From Gorsachius magnificus (Eukaryota; Chordata; Aves; Pelecaniformes; Ardeidae), in contig CM067086.1 of the NCBI GenBank assembly GCA_034008185.1, positions 69,920,286 through 69,984,285 on the forward strand: a DNA stretch of 64,000 nucleotides, read 5' to 3'. Positions within the stretch are counted from its first letter, which is position 1. Each line of letters begins with the position of its first letter. Below are positions 33,641 through 46,034 of this stretch, piece by piece. The notes beneath the pieces are model-generated. The model was not told the origin of the DNA, did not search any database, and was given only the letters and a program-made list of their open reading frames with translations. A program made the position numbers and the translations under genes.

Positions 33641-34283
33641 CCAAATTCCTGCTGACCCTACCAAGAAGGGTTTGGCTTGGCAGCTACCCTTCAAGTGGTG
33701 GTAGGCTGCCATTTGAGCCATAGGCCCCTCGTTGTTGGTGACATGCTCTTGGCCCCTGGCCATCTGGGTAGCTGATGGATGGAGTCTCTCTAGTGTCTCT
33801 GTATTCTCTTTCTTGATGACAGCAAACCAGCTTGTCGAACCTAGGTCAAATTTCATTAAAAAAATTGGGCAAAATCAAACCTTTTTCTTTACTAGATCTT
33901 GTAGGAACTTTTCATTGGAAATGTCTTGACACAAATAGCCTTTTTTATTAGTCAATGTCTCTAAAATGCCTGCCTAGAGTTATACCAGCCATGTCAATCT
34001 GTGCAAGTGGTCAGGAAAAGATAAGGTACCTCAGTACTGGTTGATTTTTGCACGTTGTCCGAAGTCAGTTACTCACTTTGTCTTCAGGAATGAGCATTGT
34101 CCTGCTGCAAACCAGCAATCTCAGCAGCCATAGCCAGCTCTGCCTAGACCCCAGCCCCGTCTCCTGTCCACCTGGGCTGTTTAAAGACTGCCTTGTCCTA
34201 CTAATCAGCTCTGAATACACGCGTCTGGCTGGGAGCTGAGTTTAGCCTGGGCTCACCCCTGAGCTTGGTGTAGGGGCAAAGTG
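33641..34283. other. Unique intergenic sequence
   Basis: No element recognised. Confidence 0.4.
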
Positions 34284-34381
34284 CCAGCCAGCCCCATCCT
34301 ACCGCTTGCCCCCAGCCAGCCCCATCCCACCGCTTGCGCCCAGCCAGCCCCATCCCACCGCTTGCACCCAGCCAGCCCCGC
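34284..34381. repeat. 28-bp tandem repeat, about 3.5 copies
   Basis: The unit starts ccagccagccccatcc and continues accgcttgc. Copies start at 34284, 34312, 34340 and 34368 (partial), a constant period of 28. They differ at only a few positions. Confidence 0.9.
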
Positions 34382-34419
34382 TGTCCCAGCTGTGGGATCT
34401 GCCTTCCCTGCACCTTACG

Positions 34420-34770
34420 TGCATCTCCTTCGGCTGGTAATGAGATTAACGCCCGTGCCGTCAGAGTAAACGGCAAGTGACATAGCTAGAATTAAGAAAT
34501 TAATATGACTGGGTTTTAAATTGCGGAGGAGTTCTGCTGGGGGTTTAAAGGTGATCAGACGGCAGACACAGCACGCTGAATATTGATTTTTCTGTATGAC
34601 AAGTACTATTTTTGTATTCTTGACTGTCAAATAAACAAAGCCTACAATACAAATTAAAGGGGCATGTCCAATAAATCCCATGTTTATAAAATAGCTGGAT
34701 TCTACAGGGTAGATTAATTATGGATGGCAATTAATTTGAGCTGCTAACAGCTAAAATCATGAATATTTTA
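34420..34770. promoter_or_regulatory. Candidate conserved noncoding element (homeodomain-rich)
   Basis: AT-rich block with ggtaatgagattaacg, gaattaagaaattaat, agattaattatggatgg, caattaatttgagctgc and catgaatatttt. The density of TAATTA/ATTAAT words and the lack of any repeat make this the most enhancer-like block in the window. No conservation data were available. Confidence 0.3.
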
Positions 34771-36406
34771 GTGGAAGTCCACCTACAGCACTGGCCCTGG
34801 AAATTACATCCTACGTTCCAGTGCCTGCTTTTATTCTGAAAACATTGCTTCCATTTGTGATGGGAAGCAACAGCTTATAAACACAGCAATAACCATACAG
34901 CACCACACGCTTTCGGCTTTTCTGTATGCCAGATGAGTCATCCCAGTTATTTTGTGTTACAATATTATCAGAATGGATCTCATGATATGATTATAATGCA
35001 TGTAAAGCTTAGCAAGGAAATACTATATAAATTTTTAATATAATTTTCTATTCAGTGCTCATGTTTGTAGTGCACAGAGGCAAATTATTTTAACTCGTTT
35101 ATGCCAGAGTGCATGGCTTCTGCTTGAATGACTTTATCTCCATCATCCAAAAATCAGTGTGATAAGAAAACACTTACTACATAATTTTATGAATATTGTG
35201 CCATGTACATACTATGTGAAGATCGCCTATAGTATATAATTGTCTATTTTTCTATTTGAATTTTTATTTCATCCTGCTGACTGCCAGATAAGACAAGACT
35301 TTTATAGAAATTAATCATTTTCCATCACATGGTTCTTCAAACGCAGAAGTGAAATACCAGTTTTCCAGCTCATCATGCTTGTCTGAAGGTCAAAGAAGCT
35401 ACAGAAAGGTGACTTTTTTCCCCCAAAACATACCAGCCAAGTGATCAGGGTTCACTGAAATGATATCTGGCATTTATCAAAATCATATTTCTTATTTTTC
35501 TTATTTTCATATTTTTCTATTGTGGGATTCACTTGCAGAGTGGAGAGTTTTAATGCCTAGATAAGTAAGGGTTTGCTAGCAATATCCAGGATTCGTCTCA
35601 CAGGAAGAGCTTCCCCTCCCCAGCCCATCCGTGCAGTTTTGCTCTTTCTGCGGGCTATAGCAGACAGACATCCATCCTCAGGGAGCTTACCCAGCCTCCT
35701 GGGAAGATTTAAAAGAGAGGCACTGAACGCAATGTCATAAAGTGCAAAATCATAATGGAAGAAAATACCAGGTGCATTCCAGAACAAAACATGAGCCACG
35801 TTGCAGTCTTGTGTAGCTGAGCTGTAAAGCAATTAGCAGCACAATGCTCAGGTGCAGTTGGGTTTGTGTCAACCCAGAGCAGCAGATATTCCTCGGAAGG
35901 AAAGAACAGTGATCGTGACTTTTTTTTTTTCCGTTTCCCTGAGAATTTTGCCCTTCTGCTGGCTCATCATTTGTAAGAAAGAAGCATGAAAAGAAATTGC
36001 CTAGGTGTGGAGTGGCCCAGCCTGATGAGAGAGTTAATTAAGAGGAGGCTTCTCTCAACAGGGGAAACCAACAGTATCGGAATAGCAAATGCAACAGACC
36101 TTGAGGAAAAGCATAGAGAAACTCTCAGTTGGGAAATACTCCATGTCTGTTCCCAAACACTCTGACAATGCTTATTCATCCCCACTTGAGCCAAAACATT
36201 TGCAGTGGGAGTTGAGAAATTGAGGGGAAAATGAGCGCCAAGGGCAGCTGCTGGAGAGGGGAGAATTTCCAAAAGGGCAGGAGGCTTCCCCAGAGGGATG
36301 CAGCCTGGGCAAAGAAGATTTAGAAAAATTCACAGGAGCAGGTTGAGGTTTGTGTAAGGAAGGGGGAAGGTGTTCAGGTATGCACCTTGTGGGTTGAGTG
36401 AGAACA
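34771..36406. other. AT-rich unique sequence
   Basis: It is strongly AT-rich (34900-35560), with no repeat family recognised. A T10 run lies near 35921. No gene recognised. Confidence 0.45.
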
Positions 36407-36500
36407 TCGCAGAATCATAGAGTCATTCAGGTTGGAAAAGCCCTTTAAGATCATCAAGCCCAACTGTTACCCTAACCCTGCCATCCCACCACTAAAGCAC
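36407..36500 (-). mobile_element. Old CR1 3' end
   Basis: The words cgcagaatcatagagtcat, tcaggttggaaaagcccttt, aagatcatcaagcccaac and taaccctgccatcccacc match an older CR1 3' subtype (aggttggaaaagacctttaagatcatc). The copy is about 95 bases long. Confidence 0.85.
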
Positions 36501-38689
36501 GTCATCGTGTGAATTCATGTATCCCTGCTTTTTTAGAAGGGACCAGTCATTTAAATCACCAGCTTTTGTGGATTGCAGAGGGAAAAAATCTGAAGGTACC
36601 AATCAGAGTTGGGTTTTTTGGGAAGACTGGGGGAGAAATAGTCTAAGAAAGGCCATAATGTGTGTATTCATATTGAGAAAGGAGACGATAGTGAACTCTG
36701 CCTCCCAGGGGATGCAGTCAGGTGAGAGTAAGAGGAGTTTGTAGCATGGACGGGGCGAGCATGACCACTGTCGGTAAACCTGAGGGGCAGCAGTCATCAG
36801 AGGAGACCTGAGAGATGGCTGGAGCAGCAAATCTTCAGGGGTAATGCAAGGCAGAGGTGGCCGCAGTGGGGCTGTTTGAAGGCTGGACAGGGTTTTAAAA
36901 GCAGGGCACAAATGGAGGGAGAGCTTTGGCATGCTTCAGATGCCATGGGAAGAGCACTGAAGATTAAAAAAACAGCTGCAGTAGTAAAGACTTCAGGGTT
37001 ATTTTTACAGCCAACTGGCCAAGTCGGAGACATCTGTAGGTATCCTACACAGAGAAGGACAAAGATAATTGCAAAGTTGCAGCCACACGGCTCCATCCTT
37101 TGGAGTCTGTAGCTCTGTGTCCTCCATAATCAAGCAGGCTGGCACAATTAACTTGGCGTTAATCACACCCCTTCTCCACGCTGGTAGCAGAACTTACTGG
37201 GGAAGGGAAAAAGTGAGGCTCATGAATATTTATGGTTGGTATTTACACGGGCAGAGCCTGGCTATGGACACAAAAAAGCATAAAACAGTTTAAGGCTCTG
37301 CTTTATTCTTAGACTAAATGCTGCTGCTTGACAAGTCTTCTTCCATAAAAGTGCGGACACAAGAAGTGATATAAATGGGAAGAGTAAAGGTCAGCCTGAC
37401 TGCTCTGGCATGCATCAGAGGATTAACATTTTAGAGAAGACACAGAAAGTCTCCGTGTTTAGTTTCCAGCCCTGTCTGCGAGGGGCTGAGGCAGGACAGA
37501 AAGGGCTGCATTTCTTTTCTGTGACCGATAAAAAGTGCCCAGAGACCTGGCCATGGCCACGCCACTCTCAAATTTTGATTACTTTTCATGGAGGACTTCT
37601 CCAGAAAAGTGAGAAATTAATGGTCTGGTATCGCAAGGAACAAGTAAGGCACTTCTAAGGCAGTGTAGTTCATAATCCAGATTTAAAAAAGGAAGTTGGC
37701 TTTGTTAACACTAATTTAATTCAGATTCTGAACACTTCTCTGAGAAGAAAAGCTTGGGAAAGATTCGCACGCCCAACTCTTTCAGCTGCAGAATGAGAAA
37801 GCTTCTTTTTAGATTTTCTGGTTAAAGCAGATTAGATGAGACTTAATATTCTTGATTTATTTGTTTACGTATTTATTTGTTTTTTAAACCTAAGGGTAAA
37901 AAACATGAGCAGATTTTAAGTTCTTTCATCTCCAGGCACAGTAATTTCATTTTAAACCTTGCTTATATAACACAAACCAGCAAATTTGTGATTCCCTTTT
38001 CCATTTAAATAGCCTTCAGTATTTATTGCATGGAGTTAAAAAACTCGATCCTGCGGCTCAGCACGCAGCAGATCAGTCAATTACAAAGCCAGAAGGAACT
38101 TCTGCTTGATACCAGCCATAAAGCTGCCCGGAATTAATTTCTATTTTAACTAGAGGAGATATCTTAAGAAAAAAGTCCAGTTTGGATTTTTTTTGTTTAC
38201 CATTGACATTGACTCTAACCAATACCCATAGTCTTTAAGGTGACAAATGTATTTAAAAAAAAAAAAAACAATGGATAAAAAGGGGTCCTCTTCCTTTCCT
38301 CTTCAAGCCAAGGTGTCTGAATGCTGCCAGCAAGCCCCGTCCAGCCTTCCCCTCCTCAGGCTGAGTGCGTGGAGCTCCCCAGATGACCGCATGGCCCTGG
38401 GGACCCTTTCCACTATGTGGATGTCCTTCTTGACTTACACACGCAGAAGAGGACCCGATACCCTGCAGCAGCGATGAACGCAGAAGCTTCCCTCCCAGCT
38501 CTCTGCTTGCCCTCTCTATACTCACAAAATTTGCTTCAGCTTTTGTGGCCGCAGTGTTGGAAGCCAATGTGATGTTCATCCGCCATGGACCCCAAGTCAC
38601 GCCCAAAGCCACGGTGCTGATGGTAAAGTCCCCCGCCTCCAGGAGTGGCCTCAGTCCTTCCTTCTTGAACCTGGGACGTTAAAATTGTC
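36501..38689. other. Unique intergenic sequence
   Basis: This is 2.2 kb without recognised repeats, except A14 near 38255. It is AT-rich from 37660. No gene recognised. Confidence 0.45.
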
Positions 38690-39010
38690 TTTTATAATTG
38701 ACCTTGCCTTGAGATCAGTGATTTGCATATGCCAAGCTGACCAACAATCTGGAGAGCTCCGTTATCCCCTCATCCCCATCTGCATCCCCACAGTCTTTGT
38801 GCCATCTGCAGGCTTTATACAGCGTGGTTTTATGTTTCTTCCCAGGCCATTGATTGAAATGCTTAATAACCCAGGCTGAAGACCAGTTCTTTGGTACCCT
38901 ATTAGCGATGCACCAGTACACAGACCCCAAAGTCACGGTGCCACTGAGACCCATCAGCCAGTTTTAATTCCACATAAACTGTGCCGTGCTGCAGAGCTGT
39001 TCTGCTGCCG
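38690..39010 (-). mobile_element. Ancient CR1/L3-like RT remnant
   Basis: On the + strand the series gccatctgcaggctttatac, ggccattgattgaaatgc, taataacccaggctgaagac and gagacccatcagccagtttt, then aattccacataaactgtgcc, matches the order of old CR1/L3 in reverse (atctgcaaactttat, tcattgataaaaatgttaaa, gccagtttttaatccattta, atgtgtgcc). The coding frame is lost. Confidence 0.6.
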
Positions 39011-40058
39011 TACCAAAACGCTGTGCTGCAGAAATCGGGAGAACATTTTGCTTCTTACAGTAAAACCTAACTGCTGGGGTTAATCTTTCCTGCAGGAAAT
39101 GCCTGTGATGGAGGTAAGGATGCCTCAGGATTTGGTTGTGTCCCTTTGTATTTAAGATGAAGAGTGGTAGTGAGGGACTGGAAGAAATGGGGACTAACGT
39201 CTGTGAGGAAGACAGAGCGTCTGTGTGTTTTTGCTGATTTTCAGGAAAACAAGTTGTGTTCAGGACTTCTGCATTTGTATGCAAAAAAAAAAAAGGGCTG
39301 ATTAATGCCTAAATCATTGTACCAAGTCATCTACATAATCTAAATGTATTATGTAAATTTTAGGATAAACTTGTTTTAAGAATTTGTTAAAATATGAAAA
39401 TGTGTTGAAGCAAATATTTTTCCATAGTTTCCTCATACAGAATAGAAATCTCAGTCGTCTCACTAACCTTAAGGCACTTCTTTTTCCAAGTCAGAAACCG
39501 AGACTATTGAGATTAACATGCAGGTAACCATACAGGCAGCAGAGATTTAAAACTCCAATTAATACAATCCAGAGACTGACATTTCAAATACCGTTTGCTT
39601 GATACTGCCAAAATATAGATGTCTGCCTAAGCGTTAATACTGTGTGGTTTAATATGTAGTATTATTGAGGTCTGTTTCTTGTGCTGTCCAATAGAAAAAC
39701 CAGTAACTCCTTCTGGAATCTGGACTGAGGATCGTGTCCTGCTCCAGTGGTGGTGCCACTGGCTGAGGACCTTGCCACCAGCCATCACCAAGTGCCATGA
39801 CCCTGCCCCGCTGCCGCTGCCTCGGTGCTCACAGCCCACCTCTGTGGAAGGGCTCTTGGGCAAAAACTCAAAGTGGCACCCTTTGCTATTTCATCTGACC
39901 TGTGCCAGCCACCAGCCGGACGGTGATGGATGTCCTGCTTCCCGCCAGCCTCCTCCAGACACCGTGGGACATGTTCCTCGAAAAGCAGCGGGTGGTTTGC
40001 TCACCTTCTTACAATTTTGGAGTGACTGTTTCTAACCAAATTAGATTAACCTGAATAG
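39011..40058. other. Unique intergenic sequence
   Basis: It is AT-rich to 39680, then GC-richer. No feature recognised apart from an A12 run near 39284. Confidence 0.4.
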
Positions 40059-40370
40059 GAAGTTTTTAGCAGGGTCTGTAGCGATAGGACAAGGGGGGAT
40101 GGTTTTAAACTAAAAGAGGGGAGATTCAGACTGGATCTAAGGCAGAAATTCTTTACCATGAGGGGGGTGAAACCCTGGCAGGGGTTGCCCAGAGAAGGGG
40201 TGGAGGCCCCATCCCTGGGACCATTCCAGGCCAGGTTGGAGGGGGCTGTGAGCAACCTGATGTGGTTCAAGGTGTCCCTGCTCCTGCAGGGGGGTTGGGC
40301 TGGGTGACCTCTGGGGGTCCCTTCCCACCCAAACCATTCTGTGATTCTGTGTTTCTATGATTCTATGATC
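40059..40370 (+). mobile_element. CR1 3' fragment (group B)
   Basis: It starts in the tttttagcagggtctgtagc block and passes gatggttttaaactaaaaga and ggttgcccagagaagggg. It ends with several octamer-like words (attctgtgattctgtg, ttctatgattctatg, 40338-40370), an extended tail compared with other copies. Confidence 0.93.
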
Positions 40371-41517
40371 TTATAGTGTCCAAGAAGAGGAGAAGAGATG
40401 TTTCACATCTCACGGTCTGTGGGAAGAGCACTACAAACCAAGTTTACAAATGAAAAGAGAAATGGGTCGGGAGGCTGAGGTGTGGAGATGGCGTTTTGCT
40501 CTTGAGCAGGGGGTGGTGAAGGCTGTGATACCTCATTTATCTCTTAGGGCTGTGATCAATACACCATTTGTATTTACTTCCCCAGCGTCAGAAGCGTGGA
40601 CCAAATCCCTGAGAAGTGCCAACCAGACAATTGTCTCGGGTATGATTAAATAAAATAATTAAATAGGGCCTATTCCTTTTTAATTAGATTGCATCAGAGC
40701 TTCTTCCATTACAGAAAAGATGATTCAGTTCAATTAGCTCTATTCTCAGATGTGAAGCATTCTAACATACTTTTTTTTCCTTTGTTAAATTAATTTAATT
40801 AGAAAACACTATTTTTATGAAACAGGATACTGTAGCTTCAAGAAATGAATTCTCATATGCAGAGTACTTGGGAAAAAAAGCAATGAAAGTAATTCTGATA
40901 AGTAAGCCTCAGACTGGATATCTCTATTGTTGCTCATGCCCTGAGGTTATATTTTTAATTGCATGTAATAAATATAACTTTATTAATTAGAAATTATCTG
41001 GAAAGGAAAGAGACCTTTTTTTTTTTCTGCTTTATGGTGTACAGAGGCTTAAAATAAAATTACTGTTCCTAGGGGTAGGTACATCTAATCTACCTTTCTT
41101 TTTTTTTTGCTCTGAGGCTGACAATAAAATCAAGAATATAAAACCTTCTCTTGTTTGGGGAGGTTTTCTTGGTTGGGTGGTTTTGTTCATCGGAGAAGCA
41201 GGTTGTTAGCCTTCAACTGAAGGGAATTTGGGAAGTTTCTTACGTGGCTATTTCTCAGGAGAACTTTTTCCCCTGGGTTTGTGATGGGAATCCCACTTGC
41301 CAATGAAACCAGGGCGTCCATGCTTTGCGTTCATTTTTCCCTTGCATCAGATTTTTGTATCTTATTTCTTGCAAGGCCACGACATTAATTTTCTATTCTG
41401 CAAGATGTCTTCCATATGCAAAATGCTAACTTGGGGGTAATGATGGGATTTCAGATTGAGGACTTGACTGTAGGACATAAGAAAAAGGGAAATAGTAAGG
41501 CATGGAATATTTTGTCC
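40371..41517. other. AT-rich unique sequence
   Basis: It contains T-runs near 40770, 41016 and 41100. 40640-40830 is rich in taattaaat-type words, but these may be simple AT richness. No gene recognised. Confidence 0.4.
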
Positions 41518-41711
41518 CTTGTCTCACTCTTAAATTTGAAATGAGAAAAAAAATCCATAGATTTCAGATATCCTTGCTGCAATAAATTTTTCTCAGCTGT
41601 ACAGGCCAAGTTGACTTGTCTCACTCTTAAATTTGAAATGAGAAAAAAAATCCATATATTTCAGATATCCTTGCTGCAATAAATTTTTCTCAGCTGTACA
41701 GGCCAAGTTGA
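41518..41711. repeat. 97-bp direct tandem duplication, nearly identical units
   Basis: Unit 1 is 41518-41614 and unit 2 is 41615-41711. Both begin cttgtctcactcttaaattt and end caggccaagttga. I count a single mismatch, g at 41560 against t at 41657, and the A8 run has equal length in both. This points to a recent duplication, or to an assembly artefact. Confidence 0.97.
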
Positions 41712-43854
41712 CTTGACACACAAATAATGACTAAGATGTTTCAAATTTTGCTTGATTTCATATGAAGAGTGAGAAAAACTTCCCACATTTTGAGCTGTGT
41801 CCTCGCGGGAGCTTCCCAGCAGCAGCTCTCCTCTCACAGCACGGCTCCTGCACCAGGAGCAGCCCTGGAACTTATTCAGGGAGGCTTTTTTGGGGACAGT
41901 TTGGGTGCTTTGGGTGCTGGAAGTGTGGGAAGACCAGAGCTGGGGTGGGCTTGGTCTGTGCGGGGTGGTCGGGGCTTTCACAGATGGAGGTTTGGTGGCT
42001 CCAGGTCCTTGTCTGAAGCTCAGCCAAGTGCTAATGGAGGGTGAATAAGCTGGTTTGATTCCTGCTTGTCTCCAGCTGCTTTGTCTTTCCCTTTGCCAAC
42101 AAGGAAGAGAGGTGCTTCCAAAGCACAATAACCCATAATGTTCTTCTTCCTAACAACGCCAAAACATTTGTCTCCCATCTTACCACGTGCACCTTAATTT
42201 TTATGTGTACATTTCTCAACTGAGAATCTAGACACATGCTTTTATGCTTGTCTGCAAAGAATAATTTAACCCAAACCTTATCTGGAGGTAAACTATAAAT
42301 GAATGTGCATTTTTGGCATACTCCTGGATGGATTCCCACCGGCTGTGCCTTGGAGTCCCATGTCCTGCTCACTGGGTCTGCCCTGGGGTCACCAAGTCCC
42401 TCTGGCACAGCCATGCCCAGGGGGCTGGGAGTCCTGCTTTGCTCAGAAATGCTGGCGTGGGCAGCCCAGCTGCGCAAACGCCTCCTTCGCAAGGGGCACG
42501 GCGAGGGCTGTGAACATGGGGGGACCTGCCATAACTCGCTGCCTTTTCCCCAGATTATTGTCATGTTTTAGGGATACTGGGTTTGTTGTCTCCTGGTCCC
42601 CAGGAAGCCTGGAGGAAAGCGCTGGGCATCGTGCGTCAGCAGGGGGCTGCAGAGCCCAGCCCCACGGGGAGGGAGCCCCTGCCCGAGCAATGGCCGCTGT
42701 GCGCAGGCAAAGCCAAAGGAAGGTATTTGCAGACCCAGACAAACTACCTCTGCTTTTAGCCTGCTTTCAGTCGCAGGTATTTGCCCGTATTTTTGAATGC
42801 ATAATATTCCACCATTACTTCTGAGACACTGAGTTTAGGATCGAATGCTCTCTTCCTAAAACTTCCTTTTGGTTTTTTTGGGATTTGCGAAAAATCTCAT
42901 CAGGCTCCAGTTTCAAACCTTTCCCTGCAGCATTTGGTTTTTGCTGTCATAGACATCAAATACAGCAAGTTAGTTACCTGGGAAGAGGAATGCATTTATG
43001 CACTGAACTCCTTCAATCTGAAAAAAAGAAATGCACCAACTTCTGGTGAATATTCTGGAGGATATTAATGAATTCCTGCTTCTCTGTGATCCCGAGACTT
43101 GCAGTTCCAGAATTACTCCCACTGTGGCTCAGCCATATGGGTGAGGGCTCCTGTGGTGGAACTGGGTAGGTGGGGGCCGCGCACACCTTGCTTCCCACCA
43201 CCAGTGTGTCCTCTCGCTCCTGCATAGCCTCTCTCATTGCGCTGGCAAAACTGCTGGTGCCAGGAAGCAGCAAAATGATTTTGAGGAAAGGGGGAAAAAA
43301 TAAATAAATGTAAGGAAGTGGAGAATTTTTTTTTTTTTTTTCCTTTTCCATCTGGTCCAGTTCCTCGACCCAGTTCACCCCCTGGCCACGCACAAGGAGA
43401 GGGAGCGGGGTGGAAGCAGGAGCGGGTCGGCTGGAAAGGGGTGGCTGGAGCTGAATGCACGGCTGCCTTGCAGAGGCGGGAGGGGAGGCTGGTCCCAGCA
43501 GGTCCTGTCACAGACGGCCTGGTTGGTCCCAGCAGAGCTCATCGTCACGGTTAATCTAAAGCTACATTTATACCGAAACCCTGAGATATGACTTTGCATC
43601 TTTCTCTACTCTTTTTTTAAATCTCTTTTACAAATAGCACAGAGAAAGAAGGTGTCTTTGATTTGAAAGTAACCCAAAATCTCCACCTGGGTTTAAGAGG
43701 GAAGAAAACACCACAGCTAGAAAAAGGCAGCAGTGGAATATAGGGAAATGTGCAAATCCGCAGCTGGGAAATCAGAACAGGAGCTAAGAGAAGCTCTGTG
43801 CCTCAGTAGAAAGGGATGGGCAGCAGGGTTAAGGAGGATGAGGAGGGATTCTCT
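41712..43854. other. Unique intergenic sequence
   Basis: This is 2.1 kb. A T16 run lies at about 43326-43341. 42300-42760 is GC-richer with overlapping open frames (up to 177 codons) that lack domain signatures. Confidence 0.45.
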
Positions 43855-44370
43855 ATGAATACATAAAAGCCCAGAAGTGTGATTGGGCTGCTCTTAGGCA
43901 AAGACCAAGCATATTGGGAAACCGAGAGGCTGGAAGCCCTAAATGTGTACTCACACTCTCCGTGTGGAAAGAAACAGGATGATTTATTCAGGTCTTACTG
44001 TGATAATTAAATGCTTTCTATTCCATCTGTAACTGGGGAGGATGTTAAAGAGCAACTGCTAACCATTTCTGAATCAGCAGGACCACACAGTTTGCATCTG
44101 AGATCATTAAAAAATGGCCAAGAATCTCCGGGAGCCGCTAACCTTGTGGATTTGTTTGTCTGCTATTTTTACCAAACCATGAAACATTGGGGAAAGCCGG
44201 TGGGAACGGATAACTTACATCATGTCAGTGTTTAAAAAAGGCAGTGGGATGCCCTAAAGTGCCAGAGGGTCTAACGTGAGGGATGGGAATGGGTTATGGC
44301 AAGGCTGATATAGGGTTGTCTAAAGCATGATCAGATGGCAACTCGTATCTGATTATCTAACCAGATTTGC
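43855..44370 (+). mobile_element. Ancient CR1/L3-like ORF2 remnant, N-terminal RT side
   Basis: On the + strand the series aatacataaaagcccagaag, attgggctgctcttaggcaa, gaggctggaagccctaaat, gatgttaaagagcaactgc, gaatcagcaggaccacacag, tttgcatctgagatc, tggccaagaatctccggg, aacattggggaaagccgg and gtgtttaaaaaaggcag follows old CR1/L3 ORF2 just upstream of and into the RT domain (L3-like: gcaggaccagataacttgca, ggccaaggagctc). A younger group A CR1 sits beside it at 44419. Confidence 0.72.
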
Positions 44371-44418
44371 TAGGATGCTGTGTTGTAATCAATACCAGGT
44401 CAGAAGGTTACAGCATAA

Positions 44419-44758
44419 TTCATCAACACTTACAAATATCTCAAGGGTGGGGGTCACGAGGACAGAGCCAGACTCTTCTCAGTGGTGCCCAGCGCCAGGA
44501 CAAGGGGCCATGGGCACAACCTGAAGCAGAAGAGGTTCCAGGTGAACGGGAGGAAGAACTTGTTGACTGGGAGGGTGATGGAGGCCTGGCCCAGGCTGCG
44601 CAGGGGGGCTGTGGAGTCTCCTTCTCTGGAGATCTTCAACCCCCACCTGGCTGCTGTGCTGTGCCCCCTGCTCTGGGTGAGCCTGCTTGGGCAGGGGGGT
44701 GGGACTGGGGGAGCTCTGGAGGGCCCTGCCAGTCCCTGCCAGGCTGGGATTCTGGGAT
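44419..44758 (+). mobile_element. CR1 3' fragment (group A)
   Basis: It starts catcaacacttacaaatatc and encodes LKQKRFQVNGRKNLLTGRV and AVESPSLEIFNPHLAAVLCP. It ends caggctgggattctggg. It is short and open in frame. Confidence 0.93.
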
Positions 44759-45182
44759 TATTGCCAATCAGCTGCACTTAACAGAAGGAGTTTTCTTAAG
44801 TTTGGTTCCATTTTGGCCGGTGTCTTGCATTTACTTGCCAAAGGTAACTGAAATATCTCAAAGTGCATAGGAGCTTTGCACTCCCACCACTGCAGTGTGC
44901 AGAGCCATTTCAGGTCACTCTGAGCGAGTCAAACAAGCAAACAAACAGCAAAGAGGTTTAAGCAGTTGACAGTTCTGCAGAAAGTTTCTCCTGTGGTTTT
45001 CCAGGGACCTGTCCTTTGCCCAAGGCTAATCGGTATCTTTACCAAAAGCATACGCCTGATGCAAAAGAAAATCTATTTTGCTAAGAATTTGTAAATATGC
45101 AACCCTAGGAAGTGTCTCGCACCTAAGGCTTGTATTTCACTTGGAGACACAGGAGGGCAATTACAGCTAGAAGAGTGTAGAA
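44759..45182. other. Unique spacer
   Basis: No feature recognised. Confidence 0.4.
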
Positions 45183-45329
45183 TAGAATCATGGAATGGTT
45201 TGGGTTGGAAGGGACCCCTAGACCCCAGCCCAACCCCCCTGCAGGAGCAGGGACACCTTTAACCAGATCAGGTTGCTCACAGCCCCGTCCAACCTGGTCT
45301 TGAACGTTTCCAGGGATGGGGACCCCACT
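45183..45329 (-). mobile_element. CR1 3' end, short (group B)
   Basis: It starts tagaatcatggaatggtttg. The usual gaggtcatctagtcc block is shortened to gaccccagccc. It is truncated after tttccagggatgggga. Confidence 0.92.
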
Positions 45330-45921
45330 ATCTCTTCATCCCTGGAAACATCCTGAAAAGTGTGACCTGCCCTGGGCCATGGCAGAGCTGGGGGGAGAAT
45401 TTAGGTAATGTGCTTTGGAGAGGATGCTGATTTGGCTGTTGGTTGAAATGCAGAGATTCCTGGAGAGATAACCCTGAGAAGCTGTGAAGTGATGAAAACT
45501 TGAAGAATGAGTTTGCTCACATGTTTAGTGACAGTGTCGTTTTGCTCTCCGATCTGTGCATCTAGGGGCCATGCATCCTGAATTTCTGTGTTTCAGTTGT
45601 GCTGGCACCTGTGTATCAGTTTATTACTGAAATTTGCAGAGGATGGAGTTTGAATGATTCATCAGGGAAGCAGTCAGAGTCTGAAAGTCAGCGTGCATAA
45701 CAGGGTGCACCCGGTAACCCAGATGGCAGAAAGTAACGGGCAGCTGTGCACCCCCAACCTCAGGGTGACGTCCTCATGGAGGAGACCAAGACTTCTGTCA
45801 CTCCTGGCATCGGCAGCCAGAAAGTTAAAGCTGATGTTGGTTAGCAGCGTGGGGGCTGTTAGCCAGCCAGGGGTGGCTGGGGCTAGAGTGGCTCTGCATG
45901 TCCAATGCCCTCCAGCATGGG
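45330..45921. other. Unique spacer between two short CR1 copies
   Basis: About 590 bases. A + strand frame at 45654-45926 (90 codons) has no recognisable domain. Confidence 0.4.
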
Positions 45922-46034
45922 GATAGAATCATAGAATCATAGGATGTTTTGGGTTGGAAGGGACCCCTAGAGGTCATCTAGTCCAACCCCCCTGCAGTTT
46001 GCAGGGACACCGCTAACTAGATCAGGTTGCTCAG
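45922..46034 (-). mobile_element. CR1 3' end, very short (group B)
   Basis: It starts atagaatcatagaatcatag and keeps ggtcatctagtccaaccccc and agatcaggttgctcagg, then ends. At about 113 bases it is one of the shortest copies here. Confidence 0.92.
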
